Below are positions 25,522-35,085 of a DNA stretch of 64,000 nt, piece by piece; within the stretch, counting starts at the first letter, position 1; the number at the start of each line of letters is the position of its first letter. Source of the stretch: an uncultured Collinsella sp. (lineage in GTDB: Bacteria > Actinomycetota > Coriobacteriia > Coriobacteriales > Coriobacteriaceae). The notes below the pieces were generated by a model. The model was not told the DNA's origin. It was given only the letters and a program-made list of their open reading frames with translations, and searched no databases. The position numbers were made by a program, and so were the translations under genes. The stretch covers positions 1 to 64,000 of the forward strand of contig CABQJK010000003.1 of the NCBI GenBank assembly GCA_902464495.1, written 5' to 3'.

Positions 25522-26201
25522 TAACGGGCTCCGTACTGCTCGTAGTAGGCGTCGATGGCGCTCTTGAGCTCGTCGTCGATAACGACCTTGCCGTCGATCT
25601 CGTGGTTGTAGAGGGTCTCGACGACCTCGGCCATGGAAACGATGCTCGCAACGGGGAAGCCGTACTTGGCCTCGATCTCCTTCTGCGCGGTGGTCACGCC
25701 ACCCTTGCCGACCTCCATGCGGTTGAGGGACACGATCAGACCCTTGATCTCGACATCGGCAGCTGCCTTGACCTTGGGATAGGTCTCGTCGATGGACTTA
25801 CCGCTGGTAGTGACGTCCTCGACCATGATCACGCGGTCGCCGTCCTGGGGCTCGTAGCCCAGCAGGTTGCCCTTGTCGGCACCGTGGTCCTTGGCCTCCT
25901 TGCGGTCACAGCAGTACTTGATCTCCTTGCCGTACAGCTCGTGGTAGGCAATCGCGGTCACGACGGCCAGCGGAATGCCCTTGTAGGCCGGCCCGAACAG
26001 CACGTCAAAGTCGTCACCAAAGTTATCGTGGATGGCCTGGGCATAATACTCGCCCAGCTTCTTGAGCTGATAGCCCGTCACATAGGCGCCGGCGTTCATA
26101 AAGAACGGAGACTGACGGCCGCTCTTGAGCGTAAAGCTGCCAAACTTAAGCACGTCGGACTCGACCATAAACTTGATGAACTCTTGCTTGTAAGCCTCCA
26201 T
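25521..26201 (-). CDS. pyrE: Orotate phosphoribosyltransferase
   Basis: This 226-residue enzyme converts orotate and PRPP to orotidine 5'-phosphate in pyrimidine synthesis. The PRPP loop VIMVEDVTTSGKS and the N-terminal FGSFTLKSGRQSPFF are characteristic. GAGAGGAG precedes the ATG. It is a single gene here, away from other pyr genes, and its stop touches structured element copy 2. Confidence 0.96.
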   Translation of the reverse strand: MEAYKQEFIKFMVESDVLKFGSFTLKSGRQSPFFMNAGAYVTGYQLKKLGEYYAQAIHDNFGDDFDVLFGPAYKGIPLAVVTAIAYHELYGKEIKYCCDRKEAKDHGADKGNLLGYEPQDGDRVIMVEDVTTSGKSIDETYPKVKAAADVEIKGLIVSLNRMEVGKGGVTTAQKEIEAKYGFPVASIVSMAEVVETLYNHEIDGKVVIDDELKSAIDAYYEQYGAR

Positions 26202-26294
26202 GCGGGCTCCTCTCGATTAGGCGTTCGTGCTTCACAGTTTAGCGCAGCCAGCCCATCACTGCCGACATGCTTTGCCAAGCCCGCGGCCGAAAAC

Positions 26295-26325
26295 CACCAC
26301 GAAGGCGCCTGTCCCCTTCGTGGTG
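26295..26325 (-). terminator. Hairpin with CCTGTCCC loop core (C1), ROK-gene terminator
   Basis: CACCACGAAGG (26295-26305) pairs with CCTTCGTGGTG (26315-26325) and is followed by T-rich DNA on both strands. It lies 14 bases after the ROK stop and probably ends transcription there. Confidence 0.78.
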
Positions 26326-26338
26326 CTTTTCGCAGCAA

Positions 26339-27250
26339 CTACTGCAAGCGCATGGCCTCTTGAACCGCGCCAACCAAGTTGGCGTCGTTACCGAGTTCCG
26401 CAGCCTTAATCTGCGGCTCGGGAATGCCGGCGAGGCCGCCCTCGTACCCTGCAAGCGCGATGGGCATCTGTTTGCGCAGGGCATCGATAAGCTCGGGATG
26501 GCACGAAATTCCGCCCGCAATAACAAATACCTCGGGGTCAACCACCGCCTGAAGGTTAACAAGCTGCGCATCGAAGGTCCTCGCATAGCGATCGAGCGCA
26601 CGCTGAGCATCGGCGTCGCCGCTCTCAATCCATTCGAAAACTCGACGTCCATCTACGGGAGAATCCTCCGGCAGTCCCTTTTCGGCAACGGCCGCATCGC
26701 GCAGCGCACGCCATCCACCCGTACCGGCAAAGGTGCTCTCCATGCTCGCCGGACGCGTCACGTCGTTGCGCAAGAAGCTAAACTCGCCCGCAAAGCAGTG
26801 CGCGCCGCGCAGGACCTTTCCGTCGATAACGATGCCGCCGCCGATGCCGGTGCCGATAGCGAGCACAACGCCAAACCGCGTACCGCGCAGCGCTCCCGCC
26901 GCGTATTCGCCCAGCGCACAGCACTTGCCGTCGTTGTTAACGGCGACGGGCACACCTAGGCGCTCGCGCATGATTTTTCCCAAGGGGCATCCATCCATAT
27001 AGGTCAGCGATCCGCCGCGATGAATCGTGCCATCAAGATCGCCCTCGTAAATGCCACCCGGGGCGCTCACGCCTACGGCCGAAATACGGTCGCGGTACGG
27101 CTCAATAAGCCCAATCAGCGCCTCGACCGTCTCTTCGGCTGTGGTAAAACCGGTCGGCACGCTTCCGCGCGCGCGAATGGAAAAATCCTCGCCCAAAACA
27201 GCCCACTTAACGGCCGTGCCGCCCACGTCGATACCAAAGTATTCCTTCAT
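26339..27250 (-). CDS. ROK-family protein, sugar-kinase-like
   Basis: The 303-residue protein has the ATP motif GIDVGGTAVKWAVLG, GIGTGIGGGIVIDG and the ROK length. The usual zinc motif CxCGxxGCxE is absent; the equivalent region reads HCFAGEFSFLRNDV. No DNA-binding domain is present, so it is a kinase rather than a repressor. It is third in the MFS-GH-ROK operon and could phosphorylate the released sugar. AGAGGAG precedes the ATG at 27250. Confidence 0.87.
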   Translation of the reverse strand: MKEYFGIDVGGTAVKWAVLGEDFSIRARGSVPTGFTTAEETVEALIGLIEPYRDRISAVGVSAPGGIYEGDLDGTIHRGGSLTYMDGCPLGKIMRERLGVPVAVNNDGKCCALGEYAAGALRGTRFGVVLAIGTGIGGGIVIDGKVLRGAHCFAGEFSFLRNDVTRPASMESTFAGTGGWRALRDAAVAEKGLPEDSPVDGRRVFEWIESGDADAQRALDRYARTFDAQLVNLQAVVDPEVFVIAGGISCHPELIDALRKQMPIALAGYEGGLAGIPEPQIKAAELGNDANLVGAVQEAMRLQ

Positions 27251-27338
27251 GTTCCACTCCTCTTGTCTGCATCTGCAAATGCCGAATGCCGGAACGGGAA
27301 ACCGTCTCGGCATCGGCTAGTCTTGTCTGAGATTGTCT

Positions 27339-28877
27339 CTACTGCTTGGCTTCCACCTCGCGGACGCGCAGCATCATGTACTGACGGCTCGGCAGATCGA
27401 TGCGGAACTTACCCTCAAAGGCGCCCTCGAGCGTCTCGACGGTCATATTCCACGTGTCGATCACATCGACGGTATAATGCTTGCCCTCGGCGCCCTCAAA
27501 CTCTCGATACGCCGGGCGGTTAAAGCCAAAGTACATAACGACATCGGCAGTCCCGTGGCCATGGTCGTTTGACATGCAGGTAACGTCCCAGGTAAACGTT
27601 CCGTCAAGAACGCCGACCTCGTCGGGCACCCAATCAAAGTCATCCGGCAGCGCCTCCATATAACGGCGGCAAAAACCGATACGCTCGGGCGACTCGCCGT
27701 AGAGCTTGCCGCCATGTGCCCACCAAAGCTTGGAGCCGCGGTCGACGTAGGTCTCACCGTGCGTGACATAGCCGCCGCGCAGGCTGCCCTCCCAAAAACG
27801 GCGGACAAGCTCCTGGGCCGTAAGGTTGCCCCAACCCCAGTTAATGTTGCCCTCGTAACCGACCTCATCGATCAAAACCGGCTTGCTATACTGCGCGCGC
27901 AGCATGGTGACATCCTCGGCCGTGTTCTTAAGATCGCACCTCTGGTAGCTCACATGCGTAATCCACGGATGGCTGTGGTCGAAGATCTCGCGGCAATTGT
28001 GGATGCTGCGCAGGTGGCCATACGGGTCGTTCGCCATGATGATGCGGGCATAGCGGTCCCAGTCCTCGGCCGGCTTCCACGGCATAAGGTCCCACTCGTT
28101 GGCAAGGCTCCACCAGATGTTCTTGTATGCCGAGAAACGGCGGGCAACATACGTCAGGTAGAAGATGTCCTCCTCGCGCGTCATGCGGGAGAAGCCCCAG
28201 TCCTCGGGCTTGTCATACGGATGCAAAACGATAAGGTCCGCCTGGATGCCCAGCTCATCAAGCTGCTCAATGCGGTGCTCGAGGTTCTCCCAAAACGGCT
28301 CGTAAAAGCGGTAGTGGTCGAAGTTGCCCTTCTCGCCCTCGTAGGCATACATCGCCGGATCCTCGACGTTATAGTCGTAGAACTTGGGGAAGACGCACAT
28401 GCGGATCTTGTTAAAGGGCGCCGCGGCGAGCGTCTGAAGCGTCTGCTCCTGCAGCTGAAGATCCTGGTTGGTCCAGGCATAGCACGTGGTGCCAAAGGGT
28501 AGATAGCGCGTGCCGTCCTCGTAGGCAAAGTTGAAATCTTCATCGGTGATAAACGGAGCATCGTGGCCGAGCACGTCCTTTGCCAGCAGCACGCGGCCAT
28601 GGTTTTCGCCCGTGGCAGGCGTGGCTTCAAAAGAGCCGGCGGCGCCATCGAGCTCGGGGTCGTTAGAACTCACCGTGTAGTTCCAGACGCCGGCGCTCTC
28701 GGGCATAAAGTTGATTCCGTAGCGGCCGTTGCCCTTATAGAAGCCATGAACTTCAAAGCTGTCCTGGCCGTCCGCGCGATCGAAGCGCGCCGACAGCTCG
28801 ACCTCGACATAGGGATTGCCGGCCGCGGTGCCCGCAAGCTCGAGCTTAAACACCTTGTACTGCTCGACGGTGGTCAT
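27339..28877 (-). CDS. DUF5060/DUF4038/DUF5605-type glycoside hydrolase
   Basis: The 512-residue protein starts with a beta-sandwich (KVFKLELAGTAAGNPYVEVELSA split over residues 8-30) typical of DUF5060. It continues as a TIM barrel with FPKFYDYN, WWSLANEWDL (acid/base candidate E) and KPVLIDEVGYEGN (nucleophile candidate E), and ends in a small beta domain like DUF5605. Related proteins are often labelled apiosidase-like. There is no signal peptide, so the substrate is imported, presumably by the MFS protein encoded just upstream. TTGGAGG precedes the ATG. Confidence 0.85.
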   Translation of the reverse strand: MTTVEQYKVFKLELAGTAAGNPYVEVELSARFDRADGQDSFEVHGFYKGNGRYGINFMPESAGVWNYTVSSNDPELDGAAGSFEATPATGENHGRVLLAKDVLGHDAPFITDEDFNFAYEDGTRYLPFGTTCYAWTNQDLQLQEQTLQTLAAAPFNKIRMCVFPKFYDYNVEDPAMYAYEGEKGNFDHYRFYEPFWENLEHRIEQLDELGIQADLIVLHPYDKPEDWGFSRMTREEDIFYLTYVARRFSAYKNIWWSLANEWDLMPWKPAEDWDRYARIIMANDPYGHLRSIHNCREIFDHSHPWITHVSYQRCDLKNTAEDVTMLRAQYSKPVLIDEVGYEGNINWGWGNLTAQELVRRFWEGSLRGGYVTHGETYVDRGSKLWWAHGGKLYGESPERIGFCRRYMEALPDDFDWVPDEVGVLDGTFTWDVTCMSNDHGHGTADVVMYFGFNRPAYREFEGAEGKHYTVDVIDTWNMTVETLEGAFEGKFRIDLPSRQYMMLRVREVEAKQ

Positions 28878-28964
28878 AATAACGCCTCCAAGTTAAGCGA
28901 TTGAATAGTCGGATCCCGTCGGGCGGCGCGAACGCAGCCCGACGGAAGGAAAGGGAGTGGCGGA

Positions 28965-30257
28965 TTATTTAGCGCTCTTGATGAGCATGATGAACACATA
29001 GCCCACAGCGATGAGCACGATGGCGATCGGGAACGCCATGAAGTAGGAGCCGGTGGCGACAACGATTGCCGAGGTCACGATGGGGCCAAGAATCTGGCCG
29101 ATGGTGTTAGCGATGTTGAGGATGCCCAGGTCCTTGCCGGCGTTCTCCTTATCGGGCAGAACATCGACATTGAGCGCCTGGTCGACGGAAGAGTAGATGC
29201 CGTAGCCAAGACCGGCCAGCAGGGCGAAGCCGTACATGCCGGCAACGGACTTAAGCAGCCAGGGCAGGGCGATACCGATACACATCATGATCGTCGCGAC
29301 GAGGATGATGGGCTTGCGGCGGCCGATCTTGTCGGAGATGGCACCCGAGGTAAGCGAGGCAACGAGCGACACGACCATGATCACGACGGACATGCTCGAA
29401 AGGACCGCGCCGGCTTCTGCCACGGGAAGACCGATGTACTTCTCGAGGATGTAGAGCTGATAGCCGTTGATGCAGAAGTAACCGAAGATGAGGAGCAGGC
29501 GACCAAAGAGGGCCAGGTAGAAGTCACGGCAGTTCTTGGTGGGCGGAACGAACATGAGCAGCAGCGACTTGAGGTTGAGCTTCTCGGACTGCTCGCCCTC
29601 GGCAAGAGCGGCAGACTTCTCGCGCGGCCAAATGATGATGGCGAGAATGCCGGTCAGGAACCAAGAGACCGTGCCGATGATAAAGCCGGGCACCGGGTTG
29701 GCGAGGAACTGCGTACCGATGATGGTGCCGATCGACTGGCCGGCCGTTGCGCCACCGCCATAGAACGCGGAGAGCGTGCCGCGCTTGTTAAGCGGGATGC
29801 GGTCGGAAAGCACGGCAACGGCAGGAGCGAGCATGCAGTTGAGGCCAATCTGCAGCACGCACCAGGAGGCGACGATCATGGGAAGCGTGGTCGCGACCGA
29901 AGTGCTCCAGAAGGCGCAGCCGCAGATAAAGCCGCCGAGGACGATGAACGGCGTACGCTTGCCAAAGCGGCTGTGGCAGTGATCGGAAAGCGCGCCGAAA
30001 ACGAGATTCGAGAACAGGGCGAAGATCGAACCGACCGAGTTCATCGCTGCGAGAATTGCCTCGGGCTGGCCAATGTTAAGGCCGTTAAAACGCTCGGGGA
30101 ACAAGACGTTGGAGCCGATCGTGCCCGACATCATCCACATGATTCCGAAGATGATAAAGCCGATCATAAAGCGCCATGTCTCGGTCTTGGTCATGGGCTT
30201 GCCGGTGTCGGGGGCAATGGCGTTGGGATCGATCGCCGTTGACGTTTTGGCTGCCAT
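28965..30257 (-). CDS. MFS sugar transporter (SLC45/GPH-like)
   Basis: The 430-residue protein has about 12 hydrophobic helices. The MFS loop FGALSDHCHSRFGKRTPFI between helices 2 and 3 resembles sugar:cation symporters, and a repeat of the motif occurs as ISDKIGRRKP. It is first in the operon with the DUF4038-type hydrolase and the ROK kinase and probably imports their glycoside. The start at 30257 follows AAGGGAG; codons further upstream look untranslated. Two palindromes in front are likely TetR sites. Confidence 0.9.
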   Translation of the reverse strand: MAAKTSTAIDPNAIAPDTGKPMTKTETWRFMIGFIIFGIMWMMSGTIGSNVLFPERFNGLNIGQPEAILAAMNSVGSIFALFSNLVFGALSDHCHSRFGKRTPFIVLGGFICGCAFWSTSVATTLPMIVASWCVLQIGLNCMLAPAVAVLSDRIPLNKRGTLSAFYGGGATAGQSIGTIIGTQFLANPVPGFIIGTVSWFLTGILAIIIWPREKSAALAEGEQSEKLNLKSLLLMFVPPTKNCRDFYLALFGRLLLIFGYFCINGYQLYILEKYIGLPVAEAGAVLSSMSVVIMVVSLVASLTSGAISDKIGRRKPIILVATIMMCIGIALPWLLKSVAGMYGFALLAGLGYGIYSSVDQALNVDVLPDKENAGKDLGILNIANTIGQILGPIVTSAIVVATGSYFMAFPIAIVLIAVGYVFIMLIKSAK

Positions 30258-30384
30258 TTTGACAGTTCTCCCTTCAAAGATGTTGCCTGCGCAGTCCGCG
30301 CAATGGGGTGGCGTAAAAGGGGTCGAAACGCCACCCCTCAACGAGCGCGATTTGGGGTACGCCCATCGTGAACTGCTCGAAGTC

Positions 30385-30460
30385 TACTTACTAAATAGTA
30401 AGTAACTTCTACGGCTTGCATAGTAATCCTTTGCAACAGTTACTTAGTGGTTAGTAAGTA
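30385..30460. promoter_or_regulatory. Two 20-bp operators between MFS and TetR genes
   Basis: Site 1, TACTTACTA-AA-TAGTAAGTA (30385-30404), is a perfect palindrome. Site 2 (30441-30460) keeps one complete half-site, TTAGTAAGTA, and a weaker partner. They lie between the divergent MFS operon and tetR-like gene, as expected for a TetR regulator that controls both. Confidence 0.78.
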
Positions 30461-30617
30461 CTTATTGCGGCGAACGGTCGATATTGCCGTTTAAACGGTG
30501 TTTACTTTTGTTGAGAGAGCTGTTGCGCCGTCTCATTTGAGCCAAGTTGGGCTAGCATCAAGTACGACAAAGACGGTACGGAGCCGACGGGCACCGATAC
30601 ATGAGATATGGATTTTC

Positions 30618-31265
30618 ATGAACAACGATCAAGGGAAGAAATCGGTCCGAACGGCCTCGAGGCGCAGCAATGCCGCGCAGGAGCGCCTTGAGCAGATCGT
30701 TCTCGCCGCCGTCAAGATTATTAACGCACGCGGCTACAACGGCATGTCGTTGCAGGCAGTTGCGGACGAGGTGGGAATCACCCAAGCAGGCGTGCTTCAC
30801 TATGTGGGCAACAAGCAGGGCCTTTTGATCGAGGTTATTCAGCATTACTACAGGCGCAGCTCTACCACCGAAGACTATCTCACGTTGTTCGCGCCTGGCG
30901 GTGCGCTTGAGGGGCAACAGCCTAAAATACCCGAGTACCTGCGCCTAATTGTCGCGGAAAACGCCAACCAGCCCGAACTCGTCATGCTGTTTCAGACCCT
31001 CAACACCGAGGCGATGTCGCCCGAGAGCCCGATGCACGAGTACTTCAACGATTACTCACGTGAGGCAATCCACCCGTCACTGATCCCCGCGTGGTCGGTG
31101 CCAGAAGGCGTCGACGCCGAAGAGACGCTCTCGTGTGCCCTGGCCGCCATGTATGGCCTCGAAGGTCGCTGGCTCGCCCGTCCGGACGAAGTCGACTACA
31201 AAACAGAATGGGCGAAGTTTGAGGATGTCCTGTTCCCCCTGCCGCTGTGGAAAGACTATCGCTAG
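30618..31265 (+). CDS. TetR-family regulator
   Basis: The 215-residue protein has an N-terminal TetR HTH (GYNGMSLQAVADEVGITQAGVLHYVGNK split at residues 35-62) and an all-helical ligand domain. It is divergent from the MFS-GH-ROK operon, with two matching operators between, so it probably represses that operon. The ATG at 30618 has only a weak ribosome site, and longer in-frame readings upstream are not conserved in style. Confidence 0.9.
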   Translation: MNNDQGKKSVRTASRRSNAAQERLEQIVLAAVKIINARGYNGMSLQAVADEVGITQAGVLHYVGNKQGLLIEVIQHYYRRSSTTEDYLTLFAPGGALEGQQPKIPEYLRLIVAENANQPELVMLFQTLNTEAMSPESPMHEYFNDYSREAIHPSLIPAWSVPEGVDAEETLSCALAAMYGLEGRWLARPDEVDYKTEWAKFEDVLFPLPLWKDYR

Positions 31266-31278
31266 CGCAGAAACAGAC

Positions 31279-31375
31279 CCCATCCCCTCAGCAGTTGCGG
31301 TGAAATACGGACTGTTTGGCCCCCTGGGGGCCGTAATTAGTCCGTATTTCACCGCAAGTTATTGAGGGGATGGGA
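31279..31375. repeat. Palindrome family A, copy 2 (CGGACT subtype)
   Basis: Perfect 19-bp arms TTGCGGTGAAATACGGACT (31295-31313) and complement (31339-31357), with an outer stem CCCATCCCCTCA/TGAGGGGATGGG. It sits between the convergent TetR and lipoprotein genes. Confidence 0.9.
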
Positions 31376-31393
31376 TTGTTTACCGCTTCAGCG

Positions 31394-32080
31394 CTACGAG
31401 TTGGCAGTCAGGCGGCTCCAGAGTTCGTCAATATCGATTTGGTCGCCGCCGCTCAGATAGCCGGTGCGAATAAAAGCCTCGTTGTAGATATAGATGTCAT
31501 GAGCGCTGTCGCCATCGTCTTCGGTGTCGTCGGCCATAATCACGTAACGGTGGCCGTCAAGCGCTTTGACCAGCCAATACAAAGCATCGTCAATCGTGCA
31601 TTTCTCCTGCACCATCGCTGCGTCGCCAATCGCACCGATGAGTGCCCGTTCGCCCTTCGTATAGCCTCCTACCGAGAGTAGAATCGCGACGTTTTCGTCT
31701 CCACCGCCCGGTTCAAGCTCCTCGTACTCGGACTCCGAAAGCGGTATCGCGCTATTTGCAAGTTCGTCCACATCATCCGAAACCTTGGAAAAGGTAAAGG
31801 CGAAAAATCCCGCGTCATCGACGGCGCCGTAGCCCACGTTCTCGCCTTGCCACTCATAATTTTGATGTTTGAGCAGGCGCACCAGATCGGCACCACCCAG
31901 GTTGATTGCGGCATAGACCGTCACGTTGGCATTGTCGTCCACGCAGGCGGCGTCCGCTGTGCTCGCTGCTTTAGCGCCACCCGCGCCGCCCGTAGTGCCC
32001 GAGCAGCCAGCCAGCGCGCAAGCCGCCGCGCCCGCGCCCGCCACAAAGGCCGCGCGGCTCATCGTCATCTCATTCATCAT
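31394..32080 (-). CDS. Hypothetical lipoprotein, paralogue pair member 1
   Basis: The 228-residue protein has a signal sequence with MSRAAFVAGAGAA and lipobox LAGC, then an acidic mature part. The start MSRAAF and order of features match the neighbouring gene, with which it forms a pair. Both end in a similar IDELW or IDEFW tail. GAGGGAC precedes the ATG at 32080. The function is unknown. Confidence 0.82.
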   Translation of the reverse strand: MMNEMTMSRAAFVAGAGAAACALAGCSGTTGGAGGAKAASTADAACVDDNANVTVYAAINLGGADLVRLLKHQNYEWQGENVGYGAVDDAGFFAFTFSKVSDDVDELANSAIPLSESEYEELEPGGGDENVAILLSVGGYTKGERALIGAIGDAAMVQEKCTIDDALYWLVKALDGHRYVIMADDTEDDGDSAHDIYIYNEAFIRTGYLSGGDQIDIDELWSRLTANS

Positions 32081-32115
32081 GTTTGTCCCTCGCTGTGATG
32101 TCGGTCGCGTCGCGC

Positions 32116-32871
32116 TTAGCCGAGCGCGCGCCCGGTCTTCTCCTGCCAAAATTCGTCAATCGTGGGGGCACCGCCGCCCTGGGTAAACGTACCGGTCTTG
32201 ATAGCCTCCTCGGTAATGAGGTCCAGGCGGTAGTCGCCGTTTTCCATCGGGCTCACCATGGCAACGTGACGCGCCATGTTGGAACCGTAAACGCACGCGA
32301 TCCACGAGCCCGAGGTAATCTGTGCCCGGTCCTCGACCGGCACGGGAAAGCCCGCGATAACATCCTCGCAGCTCGAATAGCCCGCAAGTTGCAGCGTAAA
32401 CATCACGGTGCTCCCGGTTCCGCCCTTGTCGAGCTTTCCGATTTCGTCCTCACCGAGCCATTCGGTTGCACCGTCCTTGCTGATATTGCAGACGCTGAGT
32501 ACGCGGCCTGCCTCGTTCTCGTACATCTCGAGCGCATCTTGCCAGGTATAGCCCTGTTGCGACGCAAATTCCTGCAACTGCCAGCCCTTAAGCTCGAGCA
32601 ATGCCGCGATGCTGATGTTGCGGTGCGCATCCCAGCAGTCATCCGACCACGTATCAAACGCATCCGTCGAGCCGCCGTCCGCATTCGAGCTGCCGCCCGC
32701 ATCACCGGAATCGTCCGATGACGAGCCCGCGTCCATCTTGTCCTTTACCGGGCGGTCGTCGTTAAAACCCGTCGTATCCTGTGCCTGCTGTCCACCGCAC
32801 CCCGCAAGCGTCAGCAGCGCCGTTCCCGCCGCCACGACAAACGCCGTGCGCGAAATAACCGTCTCCCTCAT
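32116..32871 (-). CDS. Hypothetical lipoprotein, paralogue pair member 2
   Basis: The 251-residue protein has a signal with VISRTAFVVAAGTALLTLAGC and a Ser/Gly/Asp-rich linker after the lipid anchor. The acidic domain ends in TIDEFWQEKTGRALG. It resembles the next gene in layout and in the GYxxxGG/TFTQGG style C-terminal stretch. AAAGGAAC precedes the ATG at 32871. They are probably co-transcribed with the zinc-ribbon gene upstream. Confidence 0.82.
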   Translation of the reverse strand: MRETVISRTAFVVAAGTALLTLAGCGGQQAQDTTGFNDDRPVKDKMDAGSSSDDSGDAGGSSNADGGSTDAFDTWSDDCWDAHRNISIAALLELKGWQLQEFASQQGYTWQDALEMYENEAGRVLSVCNISKDGATEWLGEDEIGKLDKGGTGSTVMFTLQLAGYSSCEDVIAGFPVPVEDRAQITSGSWIACVYGSNMARHVAMVSPMENGDYRLDLITEEAIKTGTFTQGGGAPTIDEFWQEKTGRALG

Positions 32872-32946
32872 CGTTGTTCCTTTCCCGTTCTTTATCACGG
32901 TGCCGAGAAACACGCCCGGCATCGATTCAGACATAGCCCGCTCACG

Positions 32947-34509
32947 CTATTGACGAGGCAGTTCCGTCCAGCCAAAACCGGGCTCAAAGCCATCGCGCGT
33001 GCCGATCACATCGCCCGAGCCGTTCACCCAAGCTTGGTCCGCCATCACCGAAACCTCGACATCGGTGCCGTCGGGCCTGGTGTAATGATTGACTCCGCGA
33101 ATGGCATCGGAATACGAGGCCGCGCCCGTTCCCACACCTGCGCTAGAGAAATTGGCCGCACTGGCGGCCATGTTCGCGGCGTGTTGACGATCGCTGCGGT
33201 CGAACCATGCCTGTTGGTAACTGTCGAACGCCGCTTGCTGCGAAGCATGCATCTGCTGCCAGGCTGCAAACTGCTGTTGCTGCTGGGCGATATTCATCTG
33301 CGTACGTTGGCGTTGCTCAAGCACCATCTGCTGCTTTTGAGCGCATGCCTCGCGCGCAAGCTCCGGGTTGAGCCGCAGGGTCGATGCCATTGAGGCGAGC
33401 GCCGTAGAGGCCGCCTCGTCCAGACGGCCCTCTGGCGCAACCAAGCAGAAGCTGTCCCTGATACGCCACTGCAACAGGTCGGCCGCTCCCAGCTTGAACG
33501 GCGCCTCGTCTGGGCAATCGCCCTGATCCGAGGCCTGCTCCTGCGCGGCACCCTGCCCCGCCGCCGCAGCCGCCTGGCGCTCGCGCAGGCGCTTACCCAG
33601 AACGCCGCCGATGAGCCCGCTCGAAAGGCCCGCGCCCAGCAGCGCCTCGGCCCCGGCGGCAATGCCTTTACCCATAGAGCCCGCGATTCCGCCAATCGAG
33701 GCCACATAGCCCTCGACTTTGGCAGCCACCGCAAGCTCGGTGGGCACTGGAGCGCCCGCAAGCTGATATCGGCGCATGCCGCACTCATAGATCACATCGC
33801 TCGGTTCCATCGAAAAGCCCTGAATCGCAAAGTCGTTTGCCGCCTCGCGCTTTACGCGGGCACGCTCGTGCTCGATATCGACCGCCGCGCTCGATGGGTA
33901 CAGCTGCTCGGCCACAACCTCCGCCTGCGCGCCCAGCTGTGCCGCGCAGGCCTGGGCCAGCTCGTCGCAAGCTGCCTCCACGTGCACAAACGCCTTGCGC
34001 TCGGTTTGCGTGGGAATGCGCTTGGCAACGGCGCCCGCATCCACGTAGCAGAGCTCGGAGCGGTACACAATCCGCTCGCCCGCGGGGCCCGCCGCCGTCA
34101 CGCCAACCGAAATCGGGCAGTCGAAGCTACCGCTACGCTCAAGATGTGCCTCTTCGATACGCCAATCCCGCGGCAATGCCACCTGCGCGAGTGCCTGACC
34201 GCCAGAAACATCGCATGCGGTATGGAGCTCGAGGTCGCCGACGCGGGGAGCACCCGCCGAGGCTGTGCCGCCAGACGGTGACGCGGCCTCGACACTCCGC
34301 TTTGGCGCATCTGCCGGCACGGCCACGCTCGGCTCGCATCCTTCACCCGCGCCATCATCATCAGCCGCATCATCCACAGACCCCGTGGCATCCGGGCCGC
34401 ATGCAACGCCCTCGAGCCGGACGCCGCAACCCGGGCAAAACCGCACCGGCACACCGGCAACCCGAGGCAGTTGCGCCCCGCATGCCGGGCAGAATCTCAA
34501 GTCACTCAT
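32947..34509 (-). CDS. Zinc-ribbon protein of unknown function
   Basis: The 520-residue protein begins with two zinc-ribbon pairs (FCPACGAQLP and FCPGCGVRLEG). It then has an acidic linker, a beta-rich domain (about residues 90-230), a glycine-rich GKGIAAGAEALLGAGLSSGL stretch that could insert in a membrane, and a Gln-rich coiled region (MNIAQQQQQFAAWQQMHASQ). No enzyme motif is seen. The ATG at 34509 is spaced better from GAGGG than the one at 34518. Its setting between membrane and lipoproteins suggests an envelope role, which is inference. Confidence 0.75.
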   Translation of the reverse strand: MSDLRFCPACGAQLPRVAGVPVRFCPGCGVRLEGVACGPDATGSVDDAADDDGAGEGCEPSVAVPADAPKRSVEAASPSGGTASAGAPRVGDLELHTACDVSGGQALAQVALPRDWRIEEAHLERSGSFDCPISVGVTAAGPAGERIVYRSELCYVDAGAVAKRIPTQTERKAFVHVEAACDELAQACAAQLGAQAEVVAEQLYPSSAAVDIEHERARVKREAANDFAIQGFSMEPSDVIYECGMRRYQLAGAPVPTELAVAAKVEGYVASIGGIAGSMGKGIAAGAEALLGAGLSSGLIGGVLGKRLRERQAAAAAGQGAAQEQASDQGDCPDEAPFKLGAADLLQWRIRDSFCLVAPEGRLDEAASTALASMASTLRLNPELAREACAQKQQMVLEQRQRTQMNIAQQQQQFAAWQQMHASQQAAFDSYQQAWFDRSDRQHAANMAASAANFSSAGVGTGAASYSDAIRGVNHYTRPDGTDVEVSVMADQAWVNGSGDVIGTRDGFEPGFGWTELPRQ

Positions 34510-34526
34510 CCCGTACATCCCTCATT

Positions 34527-34979
34527 TCATTGGCTGTTCTTGATGGCGGCAAGCTGTCGCCACAGTTCCTCGGCACCGTCGAGGCGATATGCCGTCTTGT
34601 CGAGCACGATATTCTTGCCCTCGAGCCCCACCGATCGCTCCGAGCCGTCCGCATAGACAAAAACGAGCGTGCAACCGGCGTCGCTCATCCGCTCATCCAC
34701 CTCATCTCCCACGATGCAGCCGTCGAGCGCGGCAAAGGTCGATGCGACCAGCTCGGCATCGTCGGTCTCATAGACCGTCCGTGCCTCTCCGTCCTCGATA
34801 AGCTTGACCGCCACCGGAGCGGCGGCACAATCATTGAGCGATGCTTGTGCGGCAGTCTTTCCCTGAGCGCCATGGGCGCCGGCGCCGTAAGCTCGCATGA
34901 GTGTCACTGCCGCGGCAACAACAACCACGGCGATAAGCGCGCCCGCAATTTTATTAGACGCGCAACCCCGAGACGCCAT
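34527..34979 (-). CDS. Small membrane-anchored protein
   Basis: The 150-residue protein has one N-terminal helix (IAGALIAVVVVAAAVTLM) and an extracytoplasmic domain with two cysteines (DCAAAP and DGCIVGDEV, plus AGCTLVFV). It is the first gene of the minus-strand group that continues with the zinc-ribbon protein and two lipoproteins. GGAAGGAG precedes the ATG. I do not recognise a family. Confidence 0.75.
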   Translation of the reverse strand: MASRGCASNKIAGALIAVVVVAAAVTLMRAYGAGAHGAQGKTAAQASLNDCAAAPVAVKLIEDGEARTVYETDDAELVASTFAALDGCIVGDEVDERMSDAGCTLVFVYADGSERSVGLEGKNIVLDKTAYRLDGAEELWRQLAAIKNSQ

Positions 34980-35085
34980 AGACGCACTCCTTCCGTTCTA
35001 CTTCGCTCAGCATCACATTCATATGCCTTTGAGCGCCAAAACGGCAGGTGACAAATGTCTCATATTCACATTTTCGCAGGTAAAA

